Assembly: GCF_003063435.1 (NCBI RefSeq)
Contig: NZ_NESL01000007.1
Coordinates: 1 to 64,000, forward strand
DNA length: 64,000 bases
From: Limnohabitans sp. 2KL-1
GTDB lineage: Bacteria > Pseudomonadota > Gammaproteobacteria > Burkholderiales > Burkholderiaceae_C
Direction: 5' to 3'
Every line of letters starts with the position of its first letter. The stretch's first letter is position 1. This document shows, in pieces, positions 26,006 through 34,884 of the stretch. The position numbers were made by a program, and so were the translations under genes. The notes below the pieces were generated by a model. That model worked only from the letters and a program-made list of their open reading frames with translations, had not been told where the DNA came from and did not search any database.

Positions 26006-26044
26006 CGGGTTTTGGCGGTCGTGATCGGGCCGGCGTGACCGCCC

Positions 26045-29000
26045 TCACATATTGCGTCGGTACTGTCCACCCACCTCGAACAGCGCGTTGGTGATCTGGC
26101 CGAGCGAGCACACCCGCACCGCGTCCATCAGCACCTCGAACACGTTGCCGTTGTCGATCACAGCTTGCTGCAAGCGCTTGAGCATGGCTGGCGATTCGGC
26201 AGCGTGCAGGGCGTGGAAGTCGTTCAGGCGCTTCAATTGCGACTGCTTTTCTTCCTCGGTCGAGCGGGCCAGCTCCAGCGTGTCCATGACCGCATCACCC
26301 TTGGGGTTGCGGAAGGTGTTCACGCCAATGATGGGCAGCTCGCCGGTGTGCTTGAGCATCTCGTAGTGCATGGATTCGTCTTGAATCTTGCCGCGTTGGT
26401 AGCCGGTTTCCATCGCGCCCAGCACGCCGCCACGTTCGGCGATCTTTTCAAACTCGGCCAGCACCATTTCTTCGACCAGTTCGGTCAACTCGTCGATGAT
26501 GAAGGCGCCCTGGTTCGGGTTCTCGTTTTTGGCCAGGCCCCATTCGCGGTTGATGATCATCTGAATCGCCATGGCGCGGCGCACCGAGTCTTCGGTGGGC
26601 GTGGTGATCGCTTCGTCAAACGCGTTGGTGTGCAGGCTGTTGCAGTTGTCGTAGATCGCGATCAGCGCTTGCAACGTGGTGCGGATGTCGTTGAACTGGA
26701 TCTCTTGGGCGTGCAGCGAGCGGCCCGAGGTCTGGATGTGGTACTTGAGCTTTTGGCTGCGCTCATTCGCGCCGTATTTTTCTTTCATGGCCACGGCCCA
26801 GATGCGGCGCGCCACGCGGCCCAGCACGGTGTATTCCGGGTCCATGCCGTTGCTGAAGAAGAAGCTCAAGTTCGGCGCGAAGTCGTCGATGTGCATGCCA
26901 CGCGCGAGATACGCTTCCACAAAAGTGAAGCCGTTGGAGAGCGTGAACGCCAGTTGGCTGATCGGGTTGGCCCCGGCCTCGGCAATGTGGTACCCCGAGA
27001 TGGACACCGAGTAGAAGTTGCGCACATCGTGGTGCACAAAATACTGCGCGATGTCGCCCATCACTTTGAGCGAGAACTCGGTCGAGAAGATGCAGGTGTT
27101 CTGACCCTGGTCTTCTTTCAGGATGTCGGCCTGCACCGTGCCGCGCACATTGGCCAGCACCCATTCCTTGATCTTGGCGGTCTCGGTTTCGGTGGGCTCG
27201 CGGCCGTTCTCGGCCTTGAACTTGTCGATGTTCTGGTCGATGGCCGTGTTCATGAACATGGCCAAGATCGACGGCGCTGGGCCGTTGATGGTCATCGACA
27301 CAGAGGTGGTCGGGTTGCACAGGTCAAAGCCCGAGTACAGCACCTTCATGTCGTCGAGCGTGGCCACGTTCACGCCCGAGTTGCCGATCTTGCCGTAGAT
27401 GTCGGGACGCAGGTCGGGGTCGTTGCCATACAGCGTGACCGAGTCGAAGGCGGTGGACAGGCGCTTGGCGGGCAGGCCTTCGCTGACCAGTTTGAAGCGG
27501 CGGTTGGTGCGGAAGGGGTCGCCTTCACCGGCAAACATGCGGGTCGGGTCTTCGCCCTCGCGCTTGAAGGCAAAGGTGCCCGAGGTGTAGGGGTAGCTGC
27601 CGGGCACGTTGTCCAGCATCAGCCACTTGAGCACTTCGCCGTCGTCTTCGTATTTGGGCAGCGCCACCTTGCGGATGGTGGTGCCTGACAGCGATTTGGT
27701 GGTGAGCGCTGTGCGGATTTCCTTGTCGCGGATTTTCACCACGTACTCGTCGCCCGCATAGGCTTTTTGCATGTCGGGCCACTGGGCCAGCAGCTTTCGC
27801 GCATGGGGGTCTTGGGTTTGTTCGCGGCTCACGGCCAGGTCAATCGCGGCTTCGGCGGCCTTGGCGCGACCGGATTTGCCCACTTCAAGCATGCGGGCGG
27901 CAGCGCGCAGTTGCTGGATCTCGCGGGCCAAACGGGCTTGGGTCACAGCGCGCTTTTTGTAGCCGCGCACGGTGTCGCTGATTTCGGCCAAATAGCGGGT
28001 GCGGGCGGAGGGCACGACCGGGTTTTGGTGGGTGCTGTGGCGCACGTTGACCACGGGCAAACGGCCTTCGGTGGTCTGCATGCCCAGCTCGGCCAGGCGG
28101 GTTTTGAGCGCCTGGTACAGCGCGGTCACGCCGTCGTCATTGAAGCGGGCGGCCATGGTGCCAAACACCGGCATCTGCTCGGTCGGCACAGTCCAGGCTT
28201 CTTTGTTGCGCTGCACCTGCTTGGCCACGTCGCGCAGCGCGTCGCTGGCGCCTTTGCGGTCGAACTTGTTGATGGCCACGAACTCGGCAAAGTCCAGCAT
28301 GTCGATTTTTTCGAGCTGGCTGGCCGCACCGAACTCGGGCGTCATCACGTACATCGGCACGTCCACATGCGGCACGATGGCGGCGTCGCCCTGGCCAATG
28401 CCCGAGGTTTCGACCACGATCACATCAAAACCGGCCACCTTGCAGGCCGCCACCACGTCAGGCAGGGCGGCTGAAATTTCACTGCCAAAGTCACGCGTGG
28501 CCAGCGAGCGCATGAACACACGCGGGCCTTGCGACCAGGGGCTGATGGCATTCATGCGGATGCGGTCGCCCAGCAGGGCACCACCGCTCTTGCGGCGAGA
28601 AGGGTCGATGGAGATGACCGCCACGCGCAGCGCGTCGCCTTGGTCCAGCCGCAGTCGGCGGATCAATTCGTCGGTGAGTGAAGACTTGCCTGCGCCGCCG
28701 GTGCCGGTGATGCCCAACACGGGCACTTTCTTTTGCGCAGCCTGTTCGCGCACAGCTTGGACCACGCCCGCATCGGCCTTGTCGTTTTCCAAAGCGGTGA
28801 TCAGCTGCGCCAGGGCGCGCCAGTTCATCTCGCCGTGGCCCTGAATCGCTGCCACGTCTTTGGGGGCCAGCGGGCTCACGTCCTGGTCGCAACGCATGAC
28901 CATCTCGCCGATCATCCCGGCCAGGCCCATCTTCTGGCCATCTTCGGGGCTGAAGATGCGCACGCCTTTCTCGGCCAGCATGCGGATTTCAGACGGCACG

Positions 29001-29335
29001 ATCACACCGCCGCCGCCGCCAAACACCTGGATGTGCTCGCCGCCCCGGGCCTTGAGCAGGTCGGTCATGTAGGTGAAATATTCGTTGTGCCCGCCCTGGT
29101 AAGAGCTGATGGCAATGCCTTGTGCGTCTTCTTGCAGCGCGGCGGTCACCACCTCGTCCACCGAGCGGTTGTGGCCCAGGTGGATCACTTCGGCCCCCAT
29201 GCTTTGCAAGATGCGTCGCATGATGTTGATGGCCGCATCGTGGCCGTCAAACAGACTGGCGGCGGTGACAAAGCGCACCTTGTTCGTGGGACGGTATTCA
29301 GCCAGGGCTTTGAATTCAGCGGACAGGTCGGTCAT
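26045..29335 (-). CDS. icmF: Fused isobutyryl-CoA mutase (B12-dependent, with G-protein chaperone domain)
   Basis: 1096 residues in the IcmF order. B12-binding domain (about 1-150) with [14 protein letters not shown], the cobalt-ligating DxH motif, and the VFGGGG loop. MeaB-like GTPase (about 200-450) with P-loop GTGGAGKSS at 211-219, [15 protein letters not shown] and NKFD at 356-359. Mutase large-subunit barrel (about 540-1096). At the site where methylmalonyl-CoA mutase has Arg (RNTYIF) this protein has Gln (GQNTCIF), as in isobutyryl-CoA mutases. Known reaction: isobutyryl-CoA to n-butyryl-CoA; the GTPase part loads and protects adenosylcobalamin. Monocistronic, with its own terminator and an upstream palindrome. 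Confidence 0.93.
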   Translation of the reverse strand: MTDLSAEFKALAEYRPTNKVRFVTAASLFDGHDAAINIMRRILQSMGAEVIHLGHNRSVDEVVTAALQEDAQGIAISSYQGGHNEYFTYMTDLLKARGGEHIQVFGGGGGVIVPSEIRMLAEKGVRIFSPEDGQKMGLAGMIGEMVMRCDQDVSPLAPKDVAAIQGHGEMNWRALAQLITALENDKADAGVVQAVREQAAQKKVPVLGITGTGGAGKSSLTDELIRRLRLDQGDALRVAVISIDPSRRKSGGALLGDRIRMNAISPWSQGPRVFMRSLATRDFGSEISAALPDVVAACKVAGFDVIVVETSGIGQGDAAIVPHVDVPMYVMTPEFGAASQLEKIDMLDFAEFVAINKFDRKGASDALRDVAKQVQRNKEAWTVPTEQMPVFGTMAARFNDDGVTALYQALKTRLAELGMQTTEGRLPVVNVRHSTHQNPVVPSARTRYLAEISDTVRGYKKRAVTQARLAREIQQLRAAARMLEVGKSGRAKAAEAAIDLAVSREQTQDPHARKLLAQWPDMQKAYAGDEYVVKIRDKEIRTALTTKSLSGTTIRKVALPKYEDDGEVLKWLMLDNVPGSYPYTSGTFAFKREGEDPTRMFAGEGDPFRTNRRFKLVSEGLPAKRLSTAFDSVTLYGNDPDLRPDIYGKIGNSGVNVATLDDMKVLYSGFDLCNPTTSVSMTINGPAPSILAMFMNTAIDQNIDKFKAENGREPTETETAKIKEWVLANVRGTVQADILKEDQGQNTCIFSTEFSLKVMGDIAQYFVHHDVRNFYSVSISGYHIAEAGANPISQLAFTLSNGFTFVEAYLARGMHIDDFAPNLSFFFSNGMDPEYTVLGRVARRIWAVAMKEKYGANERSQKLKYHIQTSGRSLHAQEIQFNDIRTTLQALIAIYDNCNSLHTNAFDEAITTPTEDSVRRAMAIQMIINREWGLAKNENPNQGAFIIDELTELVEEMVLAEFEKIAERGGVLGAMETGYQRGKIQDESMHYEMLKHTGELPIIGVNTFRNPKGDAVMDTLELARSTEEEKQSQLKRLNDFHALHAAESPAMLKRLQQAVIDNGNVFEVLMDAVRVCSLGQITNALFEVGGQYRRNM

Positions 29336-29363
29336 GGTTGTCTCTGTGGTGGTTCAGTTGACG

Positions 29364-29379
29364 TTGACGTAAACGTCAA
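29364..29379. promoter_or_regulatory. Operator-like palindrome upstream of icmF
   Basis: TTGACGT-AA-ACGTCAA: 7-bp perfect arms with a 2-base centre, 28 bases upstream of the icmF start. The shape resembles sites of MerR- or TetR-type regulators of acyl-CoA/branched-chain amino acid catabolism in proteobacteria (from memory). No such regulator is encoded next to icmF here, so a trans-acting factor is implied. Confidence 0.6.
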
Positions 29380-29485
29380 TCAAGACCCGCATCTTAGCTG
29401 GTGGTGGCTTTCCTGTCACTGACAGCGTGATGGACGTTCGAAAAGCTATCATTCAAACCCGTTTTCAGCCTCACAGGACACCGCC

Positions 29486-29920
29486 ATGAACGATCCCCAA
29501 GTCTCTTTGCCGTCCGGCGTGCAGCCCGCGCAGGGCTATGCAGGCGATGTCAGCCCACAGTTGGCCTGGGCTTGGGTGCAGTCGGGTGAGGCCGTTTTGG
29601 TGGATGTGCGCAGCGATGCCGAGCGCGCCTGGGTGGGTTTTGTGCCTGGCGCCCTGGCGCTGGCCTGGAAGCAGTGGCCCGGCATGGCGGTCAACCCCGA
29701 CTTTGATGCGGGCGTTCAGGCCGTGGGCGCTGGCGGCAAAAAGCTGGTGCTGCTGTGCCGCAGTGGGGTGCGCTCGATTGCCGCTGCCCAGCGCGCGACC
29801 GAGTTGGGCTTGCAGGCCTACAACATTCTGGAAGGCTTTGAAGGCGACCCGGACGAGCAGGCCCACCGGGGCCACAAGGGCGGATGGCGCTTTCGCGGCC
29901 TGCCCTGGCAGCAAAATTGA
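29486..29920 (+). CDS. Rhodanese-domain protein
   Basis: 144 residues, a single rhodanese domain. AVLVDVRSDAERAWVGFVPG is the CH2A-like start and CRSGVRSIAAA (Cys91) the active-site loop with persulfide-forming cysteine; the 6-residue loop matches sulfurtransferase-type rhodaneses. No signal peptide, so cytoplasmic. Stand-alone gene between icmF (divergent) and an amidase (convergent). Probable sulfane-sulfur transfer; the acceptor is unknown. Confidence 0.85.
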   Translation: MNDPQVSLPSGVQPAQGYAGDVSPQLAWAWVQSGEAVLVDVRSDAERAWVGFVPGALALAWKQWPGMAVNPDFDAGVQAVGAGGKKLVLLCRSGVRSIAAAQRATELGLQAYNILEGFEGDPDEQAHRGHKGGWRFRGLPWQQN

Positions 29921-29930
29921 GTTTGGCGGT

Positions 29931-31376
29931 TTAAACGCCGGGTGGCCGCCGGGCGATCATGTCCTGGTTGGCCATTTCGTAGGCATGGGCCAGTGTCAAC
30001 ATGTCCCACTCACCCTGCGGTTTGCCAATCAGCGCCAGGCCCATGGGCAGCCCGTTGGCGCCAAAGCCCGCAGGCACGCTGATGGACGGCAGGCCTGCAA
30101 AGGTGGCGTAAATCACCACCTCCATCCAGCGGTGGTAGGTGTCCATGGACCTGCCCGCCACGCTTTGCGGCCAGCGCAGGCTCACATCAAAGGGCCAGAC
30201 CTGCGCCACCGGAATCGCCAGCACGTCGAACTTTTCAAACAGCGCCAGCATGCTTTGGTAAAAGCGCGTGCGGCTGGCGCTGGCCGACATGAGTTGGGCC
30301 CCGGTCAGGTTGAGCGATTGGTCGTGTTCCCACAAGGCTTCGGGCTTGATCTGGGCGCGGTTGCCCGGGTTGACCAGGAAAGGCGCGATGCGCGGCCCCA
30401 CCAAGGCCTGCCGCCAGACCAGCCAAGCTTCCCAAATTTGCTCAGGCGGCATGCCCAGCCGCGCTTCGTCCACGCTGCAGCCCATGCCCGAAAAGCTTTG
30501 CAGTGCCGATTCGCAGAGTGGGAGGATGCCGTCTTCCATGGGCAGGTAGCCTTGCAGATTGCCAAGCCAGCCAATGCGTTGGCCTTTGGGGTCGCTGTGC
30601 AGCGAGCCCGCGAACACGGCCGGGTCACCTGTCAGGCTCAAGGGGCTGGACGTGTCTGCCCCGGCTTGCACCGACAGCAGCATGGCCACATCGCGCACAT
30701 GGCGGCCCATGGGGCCTTCGGTGCCCAGTTGGGCAATGAACACGTCTTGTGCGGGCCACATGGGCACGCGCCCTTGCGAGGGGCGCAGGCCAAACACATG
30801 GTTCCAGCCCGCCGGGTTGCGCAGGCTGCCCATGAAGTCCGAGCCGTCGGCGACAGGCAGCATGCGTTGGGCCAGCGCCACGGCCGCACCGCCGCTGCTG
30901 CCACCGGCAGACTTGTCCGGGTTCCAGGCATTGCGGGTCGGGCCAAACACTTCGTTGAAGGTGTGTGAGCCCAAGCCGAATTCGGGCGTATTGGTCTTGC
31001 CGATGACGATGGCCCCGGCGGCTTTCATGCGTTGCGCCATGAGGCCGTCCTCGCTGGCCACAAAGTCTTTCATCAGCGGACTGCCCAAAGTGGTGCGCAG
31101 ACCTTGCACGTTAGACAGGTCTTTGATGGCCTGGGGCATGCCGTGCATCCAGCCCATCGACTCGCCTCGGGCCAGCTGGGCATCCCGCTCGTCGGCCTGT
31201 CGCAATAGCACATCGGTCTCAACACGGCTCACGATGGCGTTGCTGCCCGGGTTGAGCCGGTCCACCTGGGCCAGTGTCGCGAGCATGACTTCGCGGCATG
31301 ACACTTGCTTGGTGTGTATCGCACGAGACAAGTCGAGTGCGCTGTATTGGGTAATGTCCTGAGAAGAAGTCAGCAT
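29931..31376 (-). CDS. Amidase signature family enzyme
   Basis: 481 residues from ATG 31376. The Ser-cisSer-Lys triad is visible: Lys in GMPQAIKDLSNVQGL, cis-Ser in DKSAGGSSGGAAVALA and nucleophile Ser in GSDFMGSLRNPAGW. C-terminal PSISVPAGFGANGLPMGLAL is also typical. The open frame continues upstream of 31376 antisense to the ABC binding-protein gene, but only this part resembles amidases. The gene diverges from the ABC importer operon with 60 bases between starts, so the two are probably co-regulated. It hydrolyses an unknown linear amide, perhaps one imported by that system. Confidence 0.88.
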   Translation of the reverse strand: MLTSSQDITQYSALDLSRAIHTKQVSCREVMLATLAQVDRLNPGSNAIVSRVETDVLLRQADERDAQLARGESMGWMHGMPQAIKDLSNVQGLRTTLGSPLMKDFVASEDGLMAQRMKAAGAIVIGKTNTPEFGLGSHTFNEVFGPTRNAWNPDKSAGGSSGGAAVALAQRMLPVADGSDFMGSLRNPAGWNHVFGLRPSQGRVPMWPAQDVFIAQLGTEGPMGRHVRDVAMLLSVQAGADTSSPLSLTGDPAVFAGSLHSDPKGQRIGWLGNLQGYLPMEDGILPLCESALQSFSGMGCSVDEARLGMPPEQIWEAWLVWRQALVGPRIAPFLVNPGNRAQIKPEALWEHDQSLNLTGAQLMSASASRTRFYQSMLALFEKFDVLAIPVAQVWPFDVSLRWPQSVAGRSMDTYHRWMEVVIYATFAGLPSISVPAGFGANGLPMGLALIGKPQGEWDMLTLAHAYEMANQDMIARRPPGV

Positions 31377-31436
31377 GTTTGGATTTATAGTGGTTTGGTG
31401 CAACGGTTGTTGTCCCCCTTTTGACTGGAGTGAATC

Positions 31437-33011
31437 ATGAAGCGTCGTTCCCTGTTTGCCATGGCCACATTGGCCACAGCCCTGTTGGTCCCGATGGGGG
31501 TGCAGGCCCAAGGTAAAACCCTGAAGGTGGTGCCACATGCCAACGTGACGATCCTCGATCCGATCTGGAGCACGGCCTTTGTCACGCGCAACCACGGGTA
31601 CATGATTTACGACACCTTGTTCGGCACCGATTTGGCCGGCAAGGTCAAGCCCCAGATGGTGGATAAGTGGAACGTCAGCAAGGACAACCTCACCTGGACC
31701 TTCACCCTGCGCGATGGTCTGGAGTTTCATGACGGCAAGCCTGTCACCAGCGAAGACGTGGTCGCATCCATCAAGCGCTGGTCCAGTCGCGACAGCTTTG
31801 GCGGCGTCTTGGCCAAGAGCGTGGACACCTACACCACGCCCGATGCCAAGACCTTTGTCCTCAAGCTCAAGCAACCCTTTGGTGTGATGCTCGAAGCGCT
31901 GGGCAAGCCCTCTTCCAACGTGCTGTTCATCATGCCAGCGCGCATTGCCGCCACCCCCGGCAGCGAGCAGATCAAGGAGAACATCGGCTCCGGCCCTTAC
32001 AAGTTCGTGCCTGGCGAATACAAGCCCGGTGAGCGTCTGGTGTACGTGAAGAACGACAAATACAAGCCGCGCAGCGAGGCCCCCGATGGCACCACAGGTG
32101 GCAAGCAAGTGCATCTGGATCGTGTGGAGTGGGTCATCATCCGCGACCCGCAAACCCAGTTCAATGCACTGGTGGCGGGCGAGGTCGACATTGTCGAACA
32201 GCCCACGTTCGAGCAGTACGCTTCCTTGAAGGCGCAAAAAGACATCCAGTTGGTGGATGCGCAGCCTGCTGGCCTGCAGTACATCTTCCGGTTTAACCAT
32301 TTGCATGCGCCGTTCAATGATGTGAAGATCCGGCAGGCTGCCATGGTGGCCCTGGGTCAGGAAGCGCACCTCAAAACACAAGTGGGCGCGCCCGGCATGT
32401 TCACTTTCTGCAAGAGCATGTACCCCTGCGGTACACCCTTTGCAAGCGAAAAGACGGGGATCTACACTGGCATGGCCGACCCCAAGAAAGCCGCCCAGAT
32501 GCTCAAGGATGCGGGCTATGACGGTACCCCTGTGGTGCTGATGCGCCCCACCGACCTGGCCTCGATTGCCAAGCTGCCCTTGGTGGCCAAGCAGCAACTC
32601 GAAGCCGCTGGCTTCAAGGTTGACATGCAGCAAATGGACTGGGCCACGCTGGTGGCACGCCGCGCCAAGAAAGATGCACCCGCTCAGGGCGGTTGGAACG
32701 CCTTCATGACCGCCTGGACTGCCGGCGACATCCTCAACCCCCTGACCATGGCCATGATGAACGCGGCGGGTGACAAGGGCTGGTTCGGCTGGCAGGACGA
32801 CAAGCAGATCGAAGATCTGAAGGTCAAGTTTGCGCAGGCTTCCACCGATGCCCAGAAAAAACAGCTTGCCGAGCAGATCCAGCTGCGCGCCATGGAGACC
32901 GCCACGCACGTACCGCTCGGGCAGTACTTCAACCCCGCAGCCCTGCGCAAGAACATCTCGGGCTTGGTGCCCGGTGGTGCTCAGGTGTACTGGAACATCA
33001 AGAAGAACTGA
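31437..33011 (+). CDS. ABC transporter substrate-binding protein, family 5 (peptide/Opp type)
   Basis: 524 residues with a Sec signal peptide (KRRSLFAMATLATALLVPMG, cleavage after VQAQ). SBP_bac_5 features: ILDPIWSTAFVTRNHGYMIY, MVDKWNVSKDNLTWTFTLRD, GLEFHDGKPVTSEDVVASIK and NIGSGPYKF. Periplasmic receptor for a peptide-like or opine-like ligand. First gene of a six-gene plus-strand operon (receptor, two permeases, fused ATPase, MlrC-type peptidase, amidase). Confidence 0.92.
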   Translation: MKRRSLFAMATLATALLVPMGVQAQGKTLKVVPHANVTILDPIWSTAFVTRNHGYMIYDTLFGTDLAGKVKPQMVDKWNVSKDNLTWTFTLRDGLEFHDGKPVTSEDVVASIKRWSSRDSFGGVLAKSVDTYTTPDAKTFVLKLKQPFGVMLEALGKPSSNVLFIMPARIAATPGSEQIKENIGSGPYKFVPGEYKPGERLVYVKNDKYKPRSEAPDGTTGGKQVHLDRVEWVIIRDPQTQFNALVAGEVDIVEQPTFEQYASLKAQKDIQLVDAQPAGLQYIFRFNHLHAPFNDVKIRQAAMVALGQEAHLKTQVGAPGMFTFCKSMYPCGTPFASEKTGIYTGMADPKKAAQMLKDAGYDGTPVVLMRPTDLASIAKLPLVAKQQLEAAGFKVDMQQMDWATLVARRAKKDAPAQGGWNAFMTAWTAGDILNPLTMAMMNAAGDKGWFGWQDDKQIEDLKVKFAQASTDAQKKQLAEQIQLRAMETATHVPLGQYFNPAALRKNISGLVPGGAQVYWNIKKN

Positions 33012-33043
33012 AAACCATTTCCAACAAGAACAGCTGAAGTTTT

Positions 33044-33997
33044 ATGCTGCGATTCTTGATGCAGCGCCTGCTGGCGCTGATTCCAGTGTTGTTCACGGTG
33101 GCCGTCATCGTGTTCCTGATCCTTCGGCTCACGCCGGGGGATCCGGCGGCCGTGATTGCCGGCAACAACGCCACCAACGAAGACATCAACCGCATTCGTG
33201 AGCAATTGGGCCTGACCAAGCCCTTGCTGACGCAATTTGGCATTTGGCTTTCAGGTGTGGTGCAGGGCGACCTCGGTTATTCCTTTTACTTGGGCAAGCC
33301 GGTGACAGAACTGATTGCCCAGCGCATCGAGCCCACTTTGTCGCTGGCGGTGGGCACCATGCTCATTTCTGTTTGTGTGGCTGTGCCTTTGGGCACTTTG
33401 GCCGCCTGGCGCATGGGCGGCTGGTTGGACCGCATCCTGTCTGGTTTTGCGGTGGCGGGTTTTTCAGTGCCGGTGTTTGTCATTGGTTATGTGCTGATCT
33501 ATATCTTTGCCATTGAACTGCAGTGGTTGCCCGTGCAGGGTTATCGGCGCTTGTGGGGTTCGTCATCCCAGGGTCTGAGTGCCTGGGCCTACCAGCTGGT
33601 CTTGCCGTGGGTCAGTTTGGCCACGATTTATGTCGCGCTGATTGCGCGGGTCACGCGTGCCAGCGTGTCCGAGGCATTGACTGAAGACTACATCCGCACA
33701 GCCCGCGCCAAGGGCGTGACCGAGCAGGCGGTGCTGCTGCGCCATGCGCTGACCAATGCGGCCGTGCCCATCGTCACCGTGATTGGCATCGGCATTGCTT
33801 TGCTGATTGGCGGTGTGGTGGTGACCGAAACCGTGTACGCCATTCCCGGCTTGGGCTCGCTGACGGTGGACGCGGTGCTCAACCGGGACTTTCCCGTCAT
33901 TCAAGGGGTGGTGCTGTTTTTCAGCGTGCTCTATGTGCTGATCAACCTCTTGGTGGATTTGAGCTATTTGTGGCTTGACCCCCGCATCCGTTATTGA
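33044..33997 (+). CDS. ABC transporter permease, DppB/OppB type
   Basis: 317 residues, six TM helices. N-terminal MLRFLMQRLLALIPVLFTVA and LTPGDPAAVIAGNNATNEDI are typical of DppB. The EAA loop that contacts the ATPase reads TEDYIRTARAKGVTEQAVLL. Ends with VDLSYLWLDPRIRY as family members do. Six bases separate its stop from the ATG of the second permease. Confidence 0.92.
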   Translation: MLRFLMQRLLALIPVLFTVAVIVFLILRLTPGDPAAVIAGNNATNEDINRIREQLGLTKPLLTQFGIWLSGVVQGDLGYSFYLGKPVTELIAQRIEPTLSLAVGTMLISVCVAVPLGTLAAWRMGGWLDRILSGFAVAGFSVPVFVIGYVLIYIFAIELQWLPVQGYRRLWGSSSQGLSAWAYQLVLPWVSLATIYVALIARVTRASVSEALTEDYIRTARAKGVTEQAVLLRHALTNAAVPIVTVIGIGIALLIGGVVVTETVYAIPGLGSLTVDAVLNRDFPVIQGVVLFFSVLYVLINLLVDLSYLWLDPRIRY

Positions 33998-34002
33998 ACC
34001 GC

Positions 34003-34884
34003 ATGAATTTCCTTTTGCGCAAACTGATGGCGAATGCGTCCATTCGCTTTGGTGCCAGTGTGCTGTTGTTGCTGATCCTGGTGGCCATGTTGGCACCTTG
34101 GCTTGGCACCGTGGACCCGGCAGCCATGGACTCGGGCAACATCAACACCTTGTCGGGCACGGTGGGGGCCTTTGCCATGCTGGACGGCTCCAGCGTGGCC
34201 CACACCTTCTGGATGGGGGCGGACAACTTTGGCCGTGACATCTACAGCCGTGTGCTGTTTGGCACGCGGGTGTCCTTGCTGATTGGCCTGTTCACCGCTT
34301 CGGTGGCCTTGCTGGTGGGGGGCTTGCTGGGCATGCTGGCGGGCTACTTCAGGGCCATGGATGCGGTGCTGATGCGCGTCATGGATGGCTTGATGGCCAT
34401 CCCGTCCATTTTGTTGGCCATTGCCCTGGTGGCGGCGCTGGGCGCTCAGTTGTGGACCGTGGTGGTGGCGATTGCCATTCCTGAAATTCCCCGTGTGACG
34501 CGGCTGGTGCGCTCGCTGGTGCTCACGTTGCGCGAAGAACCTTTTGTCGAGGCTGCGCGCGCGCTGGCCACGCCCACGCCCGTTATCCTCATGCGCCACA
34601 TCCTGCCCAATGCCATGGCTCCGTTGATCGTGCAGGGCACCTTCATTGCCGCCAGCGCGGTGCTGACCGAGGCCATTTTGAGTTTTCTGGGCCTGGGCCT
34701 GCCGGCGGACATTCCGACTTGGGGCAACATCATGGCCGAAGGCCGTGTGCAGTTCACCCAGTACCCCGGCAATGTGCTGTACCCGGCTTTGTTTTTGGTG
34801 CCCACCGTGCTGGCCATCAATTTGCTGGGCGATGGCCTGCGTGATGTGCTCGATCCCAAGTTTGCCAAACGGAGTGGCTCATGA
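34003..34884 (+). CDS. ABC transporter permease, DppC/OppC type
   Basis: 293 residues from ATG 34003 (TTG at 33994 overlaps the previous stop). HTFWMGADNFGRDIYSRVLF is the diagnostic DppC segment, and FVEAARALATPTPVILMRHI the EAA loop. Six TM helices; C-terminal LLGDGLRDVLDPKFAKR. Translationally coupled to the ATPase gene (ATGA at 34881-34884). Confidence 0.92.
   Translation: MNFLLRKLMANASIRFGASVLLLLILVAMLAPWLGTVDPAAMDSGNINTLSGTVGAFAMLDGSSVAHTFWMGADNFGRDIYSRVLFGTRVSLLIGLFTASVALLVGGLLGMLAGYFRAMDAVLMRVMDGLMAIPSILLAIALVAALGAQLWTVVVAIAIPEIPRVTRLVRSLVLTLREEPFVEAARALATPTPVILMRHILPNAMAPLIVQGTFIAASAVLTEAILSFLGLGLPADIPTWGNIMAEGRVQFTQYPGNVLYPALFLVPTVLAINLLGDGLRDVLDPKFAKRSGS

Larger units (their letters stand above)
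25295..26044. other. 750-bp intergenic region with repeats and palindromes, no convincing gene
   Basis: Between the sugar transferase promoter and the icmF terminator. Short open frames exist on both strands, but none has recognisable protein character or a ribosome-binding site. The first 300 bases are AT-rich and should contain the promoter of the EPS initiation operon (minus strand). Then come a CCGGT pentanucleotide array, two perfect hairpins and the icmF terminator, each listed separately. A small RNA or regulatory RNA is possible but unsupported. Confidence 0.5.

Noticed and set aside
26165..28844. Long plus-strand open frames antisense to icmF
   Set aside because: Compositional shadows of a GC-rich gene; the His/Val/Gln-rich translations lack motifs.
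31377..32909. Upstream extension of the minus-strand amidase frame, antisense to the binding protein gene
   Set aside because: No amidase similarity before 31376; the plus strand encodes a well-conserved family 5 binding protein with signal peptide.
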